Assembly: GCA_946480495.1 (NCBI GenBank)
Contig: CAMLKO010000048.1
Coordinates: forward strand, 1 to 7,308
Direction of reading: 5' to 3'
DNA length: 7,308 bases
From: an uncultured Caulobacteraceae bacterium
GTDB lineage: Bacteria > Pseudomonadota > Alphaproteobacteria > Caulobacterales > Caulobacteraceae
Part shown: positions 1-6,434 of the stretch, one piece after another
Position numbering within the stretch: the stretch's first letter is position 1
Layout of the letters: each line of letters opens with the position of its first letter
The notes under the pieces: generated by a model
What the model was told of the DNA's origin: nothing
What the model saw: the letters and a program-made list of their open reading frames with translations, nothing else
Database searches by the model: none
Position numbers and translations under genes: made by a program

Positions 1-128
1 TTGGCGGCCTCGTAGTTGGGGAAGGCGCCGACGAATTCCAGTTTCGAGAGGTCGCGGAACTCGGTCCCTCCGACCTCCTTCAGCTCGCCGCCGACGACGA
101 GGTGGAGAAGCTGGCGCGCGTCGGGCAT
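1..128 (-). CDS. DUF4170 family protein, N-terminal part (cut by window edge)
   Basis: Reading leftward from the ATG at 128, the frame stays open for 42 codons and leaves the window, so only the N-terminus is seen. The protein starts MPDARQLLHLVVGGEL, followed by LSKLEFVGAFPNYEAA. This matches my memory of the small alphaproteobacterial DUF4170 family: a 'LLHLVxGGEL' opening, then 'FxDLxKLxxVGxxPNY', usually about 75-80 residues in all. The molecular function of the family is not established. The start is supported by an AGAGGA Shine-Dalgarno seven bases upstream, and that site overlaps the TAG stop of the preceding CysQ-like gene, so the two are almost certainly co-transcribed. In many alphaproteobacteria this gene sits between the phosphatase and the Kdo transferase gene waaA, which suggests but does not prove an envelope-related setting. 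The C-terminal half is not visible. Confidence 0.85.
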   Translation of the reverse strand, partial: MPDARQLLHLVVGGELKEVGGTEFRDLSKLEFVGAFPNYEAA

Positions 129-135
129 GGGGGTG

Positions 136-141
136 TCCTCT
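136..141 (-). promoter_or_regulatory. Shine-Dalgarno of the DUF4170 gene
   Basis: AGAGGA on the minus strand lies seven bases before the ATG at 128 and shares bases with the TAG stop codon (142-140) of the upstream gene. A ribosome finishing the CysQ-like protein stands on this site, which favours termination-reinitiation coupling. It fixes the DUF4170 start. Confidence 0.7.
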
Positions 142-919
142 ACTGCAGTTCGATATGGTCCACCCGCTCGATCAGGAGCGGGTGCAGCGCGGGCGCGGCG
201 CAGATCAGGCTGGGCGCACGGGGGTTGGGGTCGTTGTAGATGAACGCGCGTCCCCGGTGATCGGTGACAAGGGCGCCGGCCTCTTCGCAGATCAGGTCGG
301 CGGCCGCGAGGTCCCACTCGTTCTTGGCCGACAGCGCCACGGCCGCGTCGAACGCGCCCGACGCCACCAGGCACATGCGGTAGGCGATGGAGTTGCGCGT
401 CTCGACCTTCATCGACGGCCAGGCCCGCGGCCAGCGGGGGTCGAGGAACATCTGGGCGTCGCCCAGCATGGCGCAGTCCTCGATGTCGGCGACGTCGCTG
501 GCCTGGATCGCCAGGCCGTTGAGCGTCGCGCCCGCGCCCTTCTGCGCCGCGTAGGTCTCCTTCAGCGTCGGCGCGTGGACGACGCCGGCGACGGGGCGGC
601 CGTCCTCGACCACCGCGATGGAGACGGCCCACCAGGGGCGGTTCTTCATGTAGGCGACGGTGCCGTCGATGGGATCGACGACGAAGAGGCGGCGCACCGA
701 AAGCCGCGCGGCGTCGTCCGCGGTCTCCTCCGACAGCCAGCCGTAATCGGGCCGCGCCGCGCCGAGGCGTTCGCGCAGCAGCTGGTCGACGCGCAGGTCG
801 GCGTTGGTGACGGGCGAGCCGCCGGCCTTGGACCAGATCTTCAGGCCCTCGTCGCGGAGCTTGCAGGCGATCTCGCCGACCTCGCGGGCCGCGTCCTCGA
901 TGAGCGCCAGATCGTTCAT
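140..919 (-). CDS. cysQ: CysQ-like 3'(2'),5'-bisphosphate nucleotidase / inositol monophosphatase family protein
   Basis: This 259-residue Mg2+-dependent, lithium-sensitive-type sugar/nucleotide phosphatase carries the family metal-site motifs. These are SPVTNAD (35-41), WLSEE (61-65), the DPIDGT signature (82-87) and the C-terminal WDLAAADLICEEAG block (202-215). The acidic residues E64/E65, D82, D85 and D203 are in the places expected to hold the catalytic metals. Length is normal for the family. CysQ enzymes hydrolyse 3'-phosphoadenosine 5'-phosphate (PAP) left from sulfate activation; close relatives act on inositol phosphates or fructose 1,6-bisphosphate. Sequence alone does not settle which, though the 'DPNPRAPSLICAAPALHP' tail resembles alphaproteobacterial CysQ-annotated proteins. 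No signal peptide or membrane segment is visible, so it is probably cytosolic. Its ATG overlaps the TGA of pmbA by four bases (ATGA) with only a weak Shine-Dalgarno, indicating translational coupling. Confidence 0.87.
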   Translation of the reverse strand: MNDLALIEDAAREVGEIACKLRDEGLKIWSKAGGSPVTNADLRVDQLLRERLGAARPDYGWLSEETADDAARLSVRRLFVVDPIDGTVAYMKNRPWWAVSIAVVEDGRPVAGVVHAPTLKETYAAQKGAGATLNGLAIQASDVADIEDCAMLGDAQMFLDPRWPRAWPSMKVETRNSIAYRMCLVASGAFDAAVALSAKNEWDLAAADLICEEAGALVTDHRGRAFIYNDPNPRAPSLICAAPALHPLLIERVDHIELQ

Positions 920-2247
920 CGGCCCGCGATGGCCAGGCCGTCGACCAGCAGCGACGGGGCGTTGGTCGAACCGCGGATCTCCAGGTCGGAGCCGGGGACG
1001 AGGCGGGCGTAGATGTCGTGCAGGTTGCCGGCGACGGTGATCTCGGTGACCGGCCAGGCCAGCTCGCCGCCCTCGAACCAGAAGCCCGAGCAGCCCACCG
1101 ACCAGTCGCCGGTGTTGGCGTTCAGCGAAGGGCCGAACATCGAGGTGACCAGCAGGCCCGCGCCGGCCTCGCGCATCAGGCCGGCCTGGTCCTTCTGGCC
1201 GGGCATCAGGGTGAAGTTGGAGGTCGAGACGCCCGGCGGTCCGGCCAGCCCGCGGGCGGCGTGGCCGGTGGTGTCCATGCCCAGCTGCCGGGCCGAGGCG
1301 CTGTTCAGCAGCCAGGTGGTCAGCACGCCGTCGTCGATGATGACCCGCAGCTCGTTGGCCACGCCCTCGTCGTCGAAGGGGCTGGAGCCCAGGCCGCGCG
1401 GCTTGTGCGGGTCGTCGACGATGTTGACGCCTTTCGCGAACACCGGCTGGCCGAGCCTGTCCTTCAGGAAGGAGACGCCGCGCGCGACCGACGGGCCGGA
1501 GATCGCGCCCATCAGCGGGCCGAGCAGGGAGGCGGCCAGCCGGTTCTCGAAGATCACCGGCGCGGTGGTCGAGGCGATCTTGCGCGCGCCCAGCCGCTGC
1601 ACCGCCCGGCGGCCGGCTTCCGAGCCGATGAACTGGGCCGAGGGAAGGTCGCTCTGCCAGCGCACCGCCCGGCCCTCGCCGCCGCGCTCCATCGTCGAGC
1701 CGTCGCCCGCGATGGCCGCGGCCGACAGCGAGAAGCTGGAGCCCTCGTGCGGGCCGGTGAAACCGGCGCTGGTGACCAGCCGCCAGCGGCCGGACGACCA
1801 GCTCGCCGAGCCGCCTTCGGAGTTGGTCACGCCTTCGACGGCGCGGGCGGCTTCCTCGGCGGCGCGGGCCTTTTCCTCCAGGGTTTCGGCCGACGGCTCG
1901 GTCGGGTCGAAGAGTTCAAGGTCGCCGAAGGGGCCCCTCGCCAGCCGGTCCTCCGGCGCGAAGCCGGCGTAGGGGTCCTCCGGCGCCAGCTGCGCCATCG
2001 CGACGGCGCGTTCGACCAGCTTCTGGCGGGCGTCCTTCGAGATGTCCGAACCGGAGACGGCGGCCTGGCGGCGTCCGACGAAGACCCGCAGGCCGAGGTC
2101 GCGGGACTCCTCGCGCTCGACCTCTTCCAGGTCGCCCATGCGTACGGTCAGGGATAGGGCGCGGCGTTCGGCGAAGACGGCTTCGGCCGCGTCGGCGCCC
2201 GCCTTCAGGGCCGCGCCGACGACGTCGTGCAACAGGTTCTCGTCCAT
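916..2247 (-). CDS. pmbA: TldE/PmbA subunit of the TldD/TldE metalloprotease
   Basis: This 443-residue protein has the two-domain TldD/PmbA layout. The N-terminal domain (about 1-220) opens with LLHDVVGAALKAGADAAEA, an RMGDLEEVE strand (36-44) and the LGLRVFVGRRQA block (51-62). The C-terminal domain carries FDDEGV (291-296), the N-A-N-T-G-D-W-S-V-G segment (376-385) and GNLHDIY (407-413). No HExxxH motif is present, which marks it as TldE (PmbA), the subunit without the zinc site, rather than TldD. In Escherichia coli, TldD and TldE form a heterodimer that trims unfolded peptides, matures microcin B17 and affects CcdA turnover. A tldD partner is not in this window and is commonly encoded elsewhere. 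The ATG at 2247 gives a standard N-terminus, but there is no good Shine-Dalgarno: ACGGG touches the start codon and lies in a small hairpin. The 3' end overlaps the next gene by four bases. Confidence 0.95.
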   Translation of the reverse strand: MDENLLHDVVGAALKAGADAAEAVFAERRALSLTVRMGDLEEVEREESRDLGLRVFVGRRQAAVSGSDISKDARQKLVERAVAMAQLAPEDPYAGFAPEDRLARGPFGDLELFDPTEPSAETLEEKARAAEEAARAVEGVTNSEGGSASWSSGRWRLVTSAGFTGPHEGSSFSLSAAAIAGDGSTMERGGEGRAVRWQSDLPSAQFIGSEAGRRAVQRLGARKIASTTAPVIFENRLAASLLGPLMGAISGPSVARGVSFLKDRLGQPVFAKGVNIVDDPHKPRGLGSSPFDDEGVANELRVIIDDGVLTTWLLNSASARQLGMDTTGHAARGLAGPPGVSTSNFTLMPGQKDQAGLMREAGAGLLVTSMFGPSLNANTGDWSVGCSGFWFEGGELAWPVTEITVAGNLHDIYARLVPGSDLEIRGSTNAPSLLVDGLAIAGR

Positions 2248-2264
2248 CCCGTCTTATGTACGGG
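2248..2264 (-). other. Small inverted repeat abutting the pmbA start codon
   Basis: The arms CCCGT and ACGGG form a 5-bp stem with a 7-nt A/T-rich loop (ACATAAG on the transcribed strand). The 3' arm ends immediately before the pmbA ATG, in the place where a ribosome-binding site would be. The loop contains CATAAG, which weakly resembles a -10 hexamer. The stem is short and could be chance; the role is unknown. Confidence 0.35.
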
Positions 2265-2268
2265 CGCG

Positions 2269-2285
2269 GGCTTGCGGGACAAGCC
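2269..2285 (-). terminator. Hairpin just after the MAPEG gene, no T-run (weak terminator or processing site)
   Basis: On the transcribed strand GGCTTG-TCCCG-CAAGCC is a perfect 6-bp stem with a 5-nt loop, starting three bases after the MAPEG TGA stop (2291-2289). No U-tract follows; the next bases are CGCGCCCG. It is therefore not a standard intrinsic terminator. It could partly attenuate transcription, stabilise the 3' end of the upstream message, or be incidental. Confidence 0.35.
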
Positions 2286-2288
2286 GTC

Positions 2289-2690
2289 TCAGGGAATCGC
2301 GGAGAAGAGCAGCGCCACCGCGGCGAAGATGTAGGCGATCCAGGTCAGCGTGATGCCGACCGCGCGCGGGAGCGAGTTGCCGCCGCTGTTGGAGAGGCCG
2401 AGCGCATGCAGCAGCCGCCCGGCGAACAGGATCACCCCGATCACGTGGATGGTCAGCGACCCGGCGCCCGCGACCGCCAGCACCGCGAGCGCTCCGATGC
2501 CGGCCGGCACGTACTCGGTGGCGTTGCCGAAGGCGCGGATGGCGCGGGCGAGCTCGGGGATGCCCTCGTCGCCGAGCGCGATCTTGTGCTTCTGGCGCAG
2601 CCGCACGACCAGCACCGACAGCACCAGCAGCAGGATGATGTGCAGCCCGGCCCAAAGCGCGGCGGCGTGTGCGGAAGCGGTGGTGTCCAT
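2289..2690 (-). CDS. MAPEG family integral membrane protein
   Basis: This 133-residue, four-helix membrane protein belongs to the MAPEG family (membrane-associated proteins in eicosanoid and glutathione metabolism). Hydrophobic segments lie at about 11-30, 61-77, 79-96 and 111-131. The conserved polar signature between the first two is RAFGNATEYVP (52-62), the Asn/Glu motif typical of MAPEG proteins, and GRLLHALGL (91-99) follows the third helix. Length is normal for bacterial members. Some MAPEG proteins have glutathione transferase or peroxidase activity, but most bacterial members of this short type are uncharacterised, so no substrate is assigned. It probably sits in the inner membrane as a trimer, judging by family structures. 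The start is secured by a strong GGGGGAGGA ribosome-binding site. It lies 47 bases after ubiD and 41 bases before pmbA on the same strand. A functional tie to UbiD is not evident beyond shared transcription. Confidence 0.92.
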   Translation of the reverse strand: MDTTASAHAAALWAGLHIILLLVLSVLVVRLRQKHKIALGDEGIPELARAIRAFGNATEYVPAGIGALAVLAVAGAGSLTIHVIGVILFAGRLLHALGLSNSGGNSLPRAVGITLTWIAYIFAAVALLFSAIP

Positions 2691-2695
2691 GAGCG

Positions 2696-2704
2696 TCCTC
2701 CCCC
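2696..2704 (-). promoter_or_regulatory. Strong Shine-Dalgarno of the MAPEG gene
   Basis: GGGGGAGGA on the minus strand, with its GGAGG core six bases before the ATG at 2690, is the strongest ribosome-binding site in the left half of the window. It gives this gene initiation independent of the upstream ubiD. Confidence 0.75.
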
Positions 2705-2723
2705 GAGGTTGCCGCGCAGCTTA

Positions 2724-2736
2724 GGCCCGCGGGGCC
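2724..2736 (-). other. GC hairpin right after the ubiD stop codon
   Basis: GGCCC-CGC-GGGCC forms a 5-bp all-GC stem with a 3-nt loop, beginning one base after the ubiD TAG (2740-2738). No T-run follows (next bases TAAGCTGC). It may be a weak pause or mRNA-end element; at this GC content, chance formation is quite possible. Confidence 0.3.
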
Positions 2737-2737
2737 G

Positions 2738-4267
2738 CTACTTCCAGACCGGCCTGCCGTCGCCCGGCAGGCCGAGCGTCCGCCACTTCTCGGTGACGGT
2801 CTTCACCACCTCGGCGTCCATGCGGATTTCCTTGCCCCACTCGCGCTTGGTCTCCGGCGGCCATTTGTCGGTGGCGTCGAGCCCGATCTTGGAGCCCAGA
2901 CCGCTCTCGGGCGAGGCGAAGTCGAGGTAGTCGATGGGGGTCTGTTCGATAACGGTGATGTCGCGGGCCGGGTCCATCTTCGTCGAGACGGCCCACATGA
3001 CGTCCTTCCAGTCGCGGGCGTCGATGTCGTCGTCCACGACGATGACCCACTTGGTGTACATGAACTGGCGAAGGAACGACCAGACGCCCATCATCACGCG
3101 CTTGGCGTGGCCGGGGTAGGCCTTCTTCATCGACACCACGGCGATGCGATAGCTGCAGCCCTCCGGCGGCAGCCAGAAGTCGACGATCTCCGGGAACTGC
3201 TGGCGAAGCAGCGGGATGAAGACCTCGTTCAGCGCCTCGCCCAGCACCGACGGCTCGTCGGGCGGGCGGCCGGTGTAGGTGGTCAGGTAGATCGGGTCCT
3301 TGCGCATGGTGATGGCGCTGACCTGGAAGACCGGGAACTTCTCGACGGAATTGTAGTAGCCGGTGTGGTCGCCGTAGGGCCCTTCGTCCTCGTACTCGTC
3401 GAGCAGGACGTGGCCCTCGATGACGATCTCGGCCTGGGCCGGGACCATCAGCGGCACGGTCTTGGCCGGAACGAGCTCCGCCTTCGCGCCGCGCAGCAGC
3501 CCGGCGAACTGGTACTCCGACAGCGTGTCCGGCACCGGCGTCACGGCCGCCAGGATGGTGCCGGGGTCGGCCCCGATCACCGCGCAGGCGGGCAGCGGCT
3601 CGCGCTTTCCGGCTTTCTTGTGCCGGGCGTAGTGCTGGGCGCCGCCGCGGTGGGCCAGCCAGCGCATGATGGCGCGGTCCTTGCCCAGCACCTGCATGCG
3701 GTAGATGCCGAGGTTGAAGTCGTCCTCGCGGTCGGTGGACGGCCCCTTGGTCACCACCAGCGGCCAGGTGATCAGCGGCGCGGGCTCGCCGGGCCAGCAG
3801 GTCTGGACGGGCAGGCGGGTCAGGTCGATGTCCGACCCTTTAATCACCACCTCCTGCACCGGCGCCTTCTTCACGGTCGAGGGGCGCATGGCCATCACCT
3901 GCCGGGCGATCGGCAGCATGCCCATGGCGTCCTTGAAGTCGCGCGGCGGCTCGGGGCTCTTGAGAAAGGCCAGCAGTTCGCCGACCTCGCGCAGTTCGCC
4001 CGCCGTGGTGCGGCTCTCGCCGCCCAGCGTCACGCCCATGGCCACGCGCTTGACCGTCCCGAACAGGTTGATGAGGCAGGGGATGTCCGAGACCTGCCCG
4101 TCGGCGCGGATCGGCTTTTCGAACAGCACCGCGGGGCCGCCTTCCGCGATCAGCCGCGTGCCGATCTCGGTCATCTCGAGGACGGTCGAGACGGGCTCCT
4201 TCACCCGCACGAGTTCGCCCTCGCGTTCGAGCATCGCCAGGAAGTCGCGGAGCGAGCGGTAGGCCAT
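2738..4267 (-). CDS. ubiD: 4-hydroxy-3-polyprenylbenzoate decarboxylase UbiD (ubiquinone biosynthesis)
   Basis: This 509-residue protein is a full-length UbiD, close to the roughly 500 residues of the Escherichia coli enzyme. The reaction removes the carboxyl group of 3-polyprenyl-4-hydroxybenzoate in ubiquinone synthesis, using the prenylated FMN cofactor made by UbiX. Visible family blocks are [13 protein letters not shown] (148-160), [10 protein letters not shown] (184-193, with the Asn and Arg of the prFMN/metal site), [12 protein letters not shown] (205-216, metal-site His region), EIVIEG (280-285), [13 protein letters not shown] (293-305) and [21 protein letters not shown] (330-350). 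The C-terminal half (361-480) is near-identical, as I recall it, to proteobacterial UbiD, which separates it from other UbiD-family decarboxylases. It is cytosolic or loosely membrane-associated. No ubiX is present here. The ATG lies 10 bases after the YjbR-like TAA, and no clear Shine-Dalgarno precedes it, so its translation may depend on the upstream gene. Confidence 0.97.
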   Translation of the reverse strand: MAYRSLRDFLAMLEREGELVRVKEPVSTVLEMTEIGTRLIAEGGPAVLFEKPIRADGQVSDIPCLINLFGTVKRVAMGVTLGGESRTTAGELREVGELLAFLKSPEPPRDFKDAMGMLPIARQVMAMRPSTVKKAPVQEVVIKGSDIDLTRLPVQTCWPGEPAPLITWPLVVTKGPSTDREDDFNLGIYRMQVLGKDRAIMRWLAHRGGAQHYARHKKAGKREPLPACAVIGADPGTILAAVTPVPDTLSEYQFAGLLRGAKAELVPAKTVPLMVPAQAEIVIEGHVLLDEYEDEGPYGDHTGYYNSVEKFPVFQVSAITMRKDPIYLTTYTGRPPDEPSVLGEALNEVFIPLLRQQFPEIVDFWLPPEGCSYRIAVVSMKKAYPGHAKRVMMGVWSFLRQFMYTKWVIVVDDDIDARDWKDVMWAVSTKMDPARDITVIEQTPIDYLDFASPESGLGSKIGLDATDKWPPETKREWGKEIRMDAEVVKTVTEKWRTLGLPGDGRPVWK

Positions 4268-4277
4268 GAGGCGCTGA

Positions 4278-4640
4278 TTAGCCCGCCGCGGCCTGGCTGT
4301 CTCGTTCGGCGTCGTAGGCCTTGACCAGCTTCTTCGGGGCGATTTCGCGCCAGCGGCGCTCGATGAAGTTGCGGCAGGAGCCGGGGTGCAGCGTCTTCAG
4401 GCGCGCCAGGACGGCGGGGTAGTCCTTGTAGTGGGCGACGAAGAAGAAGGTCTGCGGCTCGCACTCCATCAGCATCTCGCGTTCGTCGAAGTGGACGCCG
4501 GTGAAGACCGCCGCGCCGTCGGACGGCCGCACGCGGGTCAGGAACTTGCCGTTCACCAGGAACGCCGGCTTGCCGTAGGAGCGGCCCTCCTCGACGCCGG
4601 GAAAGCTCATGGCGATCTGTTTGAACTCTTCGGGTGTCAT
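4278..4640 (-). CDS. MmcQ/YjbR family protein (putative DNA-binding fold)
   Basis: This 120-residue protein matches the small MmcQ/YjbR family. The N-terminus is [19 protein letters not shown], followed by [17 protein letters not shown] (21-37), a core with [17 protein letters not shown] (51-67) and [11 protein letters not shown] (71-81), and a C-terminal helix [17 protein letters not shown] (93-109). The family has a double-wing or CyaY-like fold. 'DNA-binding' is the common database label, but the biochemical role is mostly unproven. The frame is open far upstream inside the GGT-family gene, and the ATG at 4640 is chosen because it gives exactly the family N-terminus. It lies two bases after the TGA of that gene (TGACGATG), so translation is very probably coupled. 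No membrane or signal segment is seen. The Ala-rich tail ends four residues after a Gln. Confidence 0.88.
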   Translation of the reverse strand: MTPEEFKQIAMSFPGVEEGRSYGKPAFLVNGKFLTRVRPSDGAAVFTGVHFDEREMLMECEPQTFFFVAHYKDYPAVLARLKTLHPGSCRNFIERRWREIAPKKLVKAYDAERDSQAAAG

Positions 4641-4642
4641 CG

Positions 4643-6388
4643 TCAGTAAGCCAGCGCCACGCCGTCCTTGCGCATCTCGGTCGCCGCAGCATAGCGGCCG
4701 GGCCAGCGCTCGATAGCCTGATAGCCGCCAAAGCCGCCGTCGGGATCGCCGAGCTTCCAGCCGAGGGCGGCGAGCTTCTTCTTCGTGGCGTCGGGTATGC
4801 CGGTCTCGAGGCGCAGGAGGCCGACGCCCTGCTGCGGTTCGCCGGTCGGTTCGGAGGAGCCTTCGTGATGCCAGCGCGGGCTGTCGCCGGCGGCCTGCAC
4901 GTCGAGGCCGTAGTCGACGCGGTCGATGATGATCTGCGCCTGGCCCTGCGGCTGCATGTCCCCGCCCATGACGCCGAACGCCATCCAGGGCGCGCCGTCC
5001 TTCACCGCAAAGCCCGGGATGATGGTCTGGAAGGGCCGCTTGCCGGGCGCGTAGATGTTGGGGTGGCCGTCGGTCAGGTTGAAGAGCTCGCCCCGGTCCT
5101 GGAACATGAAGCCGAGCCCGTCCGGCGACAGGCCCGAGCCCATGCCGCGATAGTTGGACTGGATGATCGAGACCATCATCCCGTCGGCGTCGGCGGTGCA
5201 GAAGTAGGTGGTGTCGCTGTGGCTCGGGGCCTCGCCGGGATGGACGGGGGTGAGAATGCGGTCGGGACGGACGAGCTTCGCGCGCTCCTTCGCGTAGTCC
5301 TTGGAGATCAGCCAATCGATCGGGACCTTGGAGAACTGCGGGTCGGCGAAGTAGCGGGCGCGGTCCTCGAAGGCGAGGCGCTTGGCCTCGACCTGGTGGT
5401 GGATCGAGGCGGCCGATTGGAAGCCCATCCCCTTGAGATCGAACTGCTCGGCGATGTTGAGGAGCTGCAGGGTCGAAAGCCCCTGGCTGTTGGGGCCAAG
5501 CCCATAGACGTCCACGCCGCGATAGTTGGTGACCAGCGGCTCAGTCCACTCCGAATGATGGGCGGCGAGGTCGGCCTTGGTCATCCAGCCGCCGATGCGC
5601 CTGAAGTAGGCGTCGATGCGGTCGGCGATCTCGCCCTCGTAGAAGGCCCGGCCGCCGCCCTGCGCGATCTGGCGGTAGGTGTCGGCGAGCCAGGGGTTCT
5701 TGAACACCTCGCCCTCGGCCGGCGTGCGGCCGGCCGGCGCCCAGACCTTGTTGAAGTTCTCGACCTCCTCGATGCCCTGGTTTGGCATGTTGAAGCGCCG
5801 GAAGCTGGCGGCGAGGTAGTAGGCGATGGTCTGGGCGACCGGCACGCCGTCCTGCGCGTGGGCGATGGCGGGGGCGAACAGGTCCTTCCAGGCGAGCTTG
5901 CCGTAGCGCTGGTGCAGGCTCCACCAGGCGTCGACGGCGCCCGGCACGCTGATGGCGACAGCGCCGTAGGGCGGGACATGGCCGTTCTTCGCGCGGCTGC
6001 GCACCGTCTCCAGCGACAACCCGCGCGGCGAGCGGCCCGAGCCGTTGATCCCGACCACCTTGGCGGCGCGGGGGTCCCACAGCATCGCAAAGCAGTCGCC
6101 GCCGACGCCGCAGCTGACCGGCTCCAGGAAGCCCAGCATGGCGTTGGCCGCCACCGCCGCATCCACCGCCGAGCCGCCCGCGCGCAGCATGTCGATGGCG
6201 ACCTCGGTGGCCAGCGGATGCGCGGTCGCCGCCGCGCCGTGCACGCCCCAGGCCGCCGAGTGGACCGCAAAGCTCGCGCCCGTCACCCGGTCGCCCGCGT
6301 GGACGTCAGGGCGGTTCGGCGTGAACTGAGCGAGCGCCGGCGTGGCGACGGCGGCCGGCAGGGCTGCGAGGAAGGTGCGGCGGCGCAT
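4643..6388 (-). CDS. Exported gamma-glutamyltransferase-family Ntn hydrolase (YwrD-like subgroup)
   Basis: From the ATG at 6388 this is a 581-residue precursor. It begins with a Tat-like signal (RRRTFLAAL, Ala-rich stretch, likely cut after ALA at residue 20), so it should act in the periplasm or envelope. The proenzyme is expected to cut itself before the first Thr of DTTYF (T393, codon 5212-5210), leaving a subunit of about 372 residues and one of 189 residues whose N-terminal Thr is the nucleophile. Other family blocks are CGVGGD (93-98), QSNYRGMGSG (410-419) and GVMGGDMQPQG (472-482). The pocket differs from classical GGT: NGSGR replaces DxRExAP, RGELF replaces the MDDF segment, and FQTI replaces the lid SSM, as in YwrD-type and acylase-like members. 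Glutathione may therefore not be the substrate. An in-frame ATG at 6448 would overlap the upstream gene and bury the signal peptide, so the start at 6388 is preferred. Confidence 0.91.
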   Translation of the reverse strand: MRRRTFLAALPAAVATPALAQFTPNRPDVHAGDRVTGASFAVHSAAWGVHGAAATAHPLATEVAIDMLRAGGSAVDAAVAANAMLGFLEPVSCGVGGDCFAMLWDPRAAKVVGINGSGRSPRGLSLETVRSRAKNGHVPPYGAVAISVPGAVDAWWSLHQRYGKLAWKDLFAPAIAHAQDGVPVAQTIAYYLAASFRRFNMPNQGIEEVENFNKVWAPAGRTPAEGEVFKNPWLADTYRQIAQGGGRAFYEGEIADRIDAYFRRIGGWMTKADLAAHHSEWTEPLVTNYRGVDVYGLGPNSQGLSTLQLLNIAEQFDLKGMGFQSAASIHHQVEAKRLAFEDRARYFADPQFSKVPIDWLISKDYAKERAKLVRPDRILTPVHPGEAPSHSDTTYFCTADADGMMVSIIQSNYRGMGSGLSPDGLGFMFQDRGELFNLTDGHPNIYAPGKRPFQTIIPGFAVKDGAPWMAFGVMGGDMQPQGQAQIIIDRVDYGLDVQAAGDSPRWHHEGSSEPTGEPQQGVGLLRLETGIPDATKKKLAALGWKLGDPDGGFGGYQAIERWPGRYAAATEMRKDGVALAY

Positions 6389-6391
6389 GGG

Positions 6392-6423
6392 GGATGCCTC
6401 ACTCACTTGGGGGAGCGGCACCC
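6392..6423 (-). promoter_or_regulatory. Leader hairpin and Shine-Dalgarno before the GGT-family gene
   Basis: A GAGTGAGG ribosome-binding site (6404-6397) lies eight bases before the ATG at 6388, which supports that start over 6448. On the transcribed strand, GGGTGCC (6423-6417) can pair with GGCATCC (6398-6392) as a 7-bp stem with one G-U and an 18-nt loop. The 3' arm takes in the last two G of the ribosome site. The stem could damp initiation, but it is short for its loop, and this is inferred from base pairing only. Confidence 0.4.
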
Positions 6424-6434
6424 TAGCGCCAAAT

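Noticed and set aside
155..1012. 285-codon open frame on the plus strand
   Set aside because: Antisense to the CysQ-like gene; it has no ribosome site or family resemblance.
1018..2157. 379-codon open frame on the plus strand, and overlapping frame 1013-1972
   Set aside because: Both are antisense to pmbA with biased composition and no motif.
2256..2930. 224-codon plus-strand frame across the MAPEG gene and the ubiD 3' end
   Set aside because: It crosses two well-supported minus-strand genes and their gap; the composition is that of a shadow frame.
3107..4324. 405-codon open frame on the plus strand
   Set aside because: Antisense shadow of ubiD, whose protein is unmistakable; the plus-strand product is Arg/Gly/His/Leu-rich without recognisable domains.
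4641..5315. Upstream extension of the YjbR-like reading frame (possible fusion protein)
   Set aside because: The frame is open to 5315, but this part is an Arg/Pro-rich off-frame reading of the GGT-family gene. The family N-terminus begins exactly at the ATG at 4640.
5721..5745. GC-rich palindrome-like stretch (gcggccggccggc) as a possible regulatory or recombination site
   Set aside because: It lies inside the GGT-family coding region, encodes the ordinary PAGRTPAEG segment, and is expected by chance in such GC-rich DNA.
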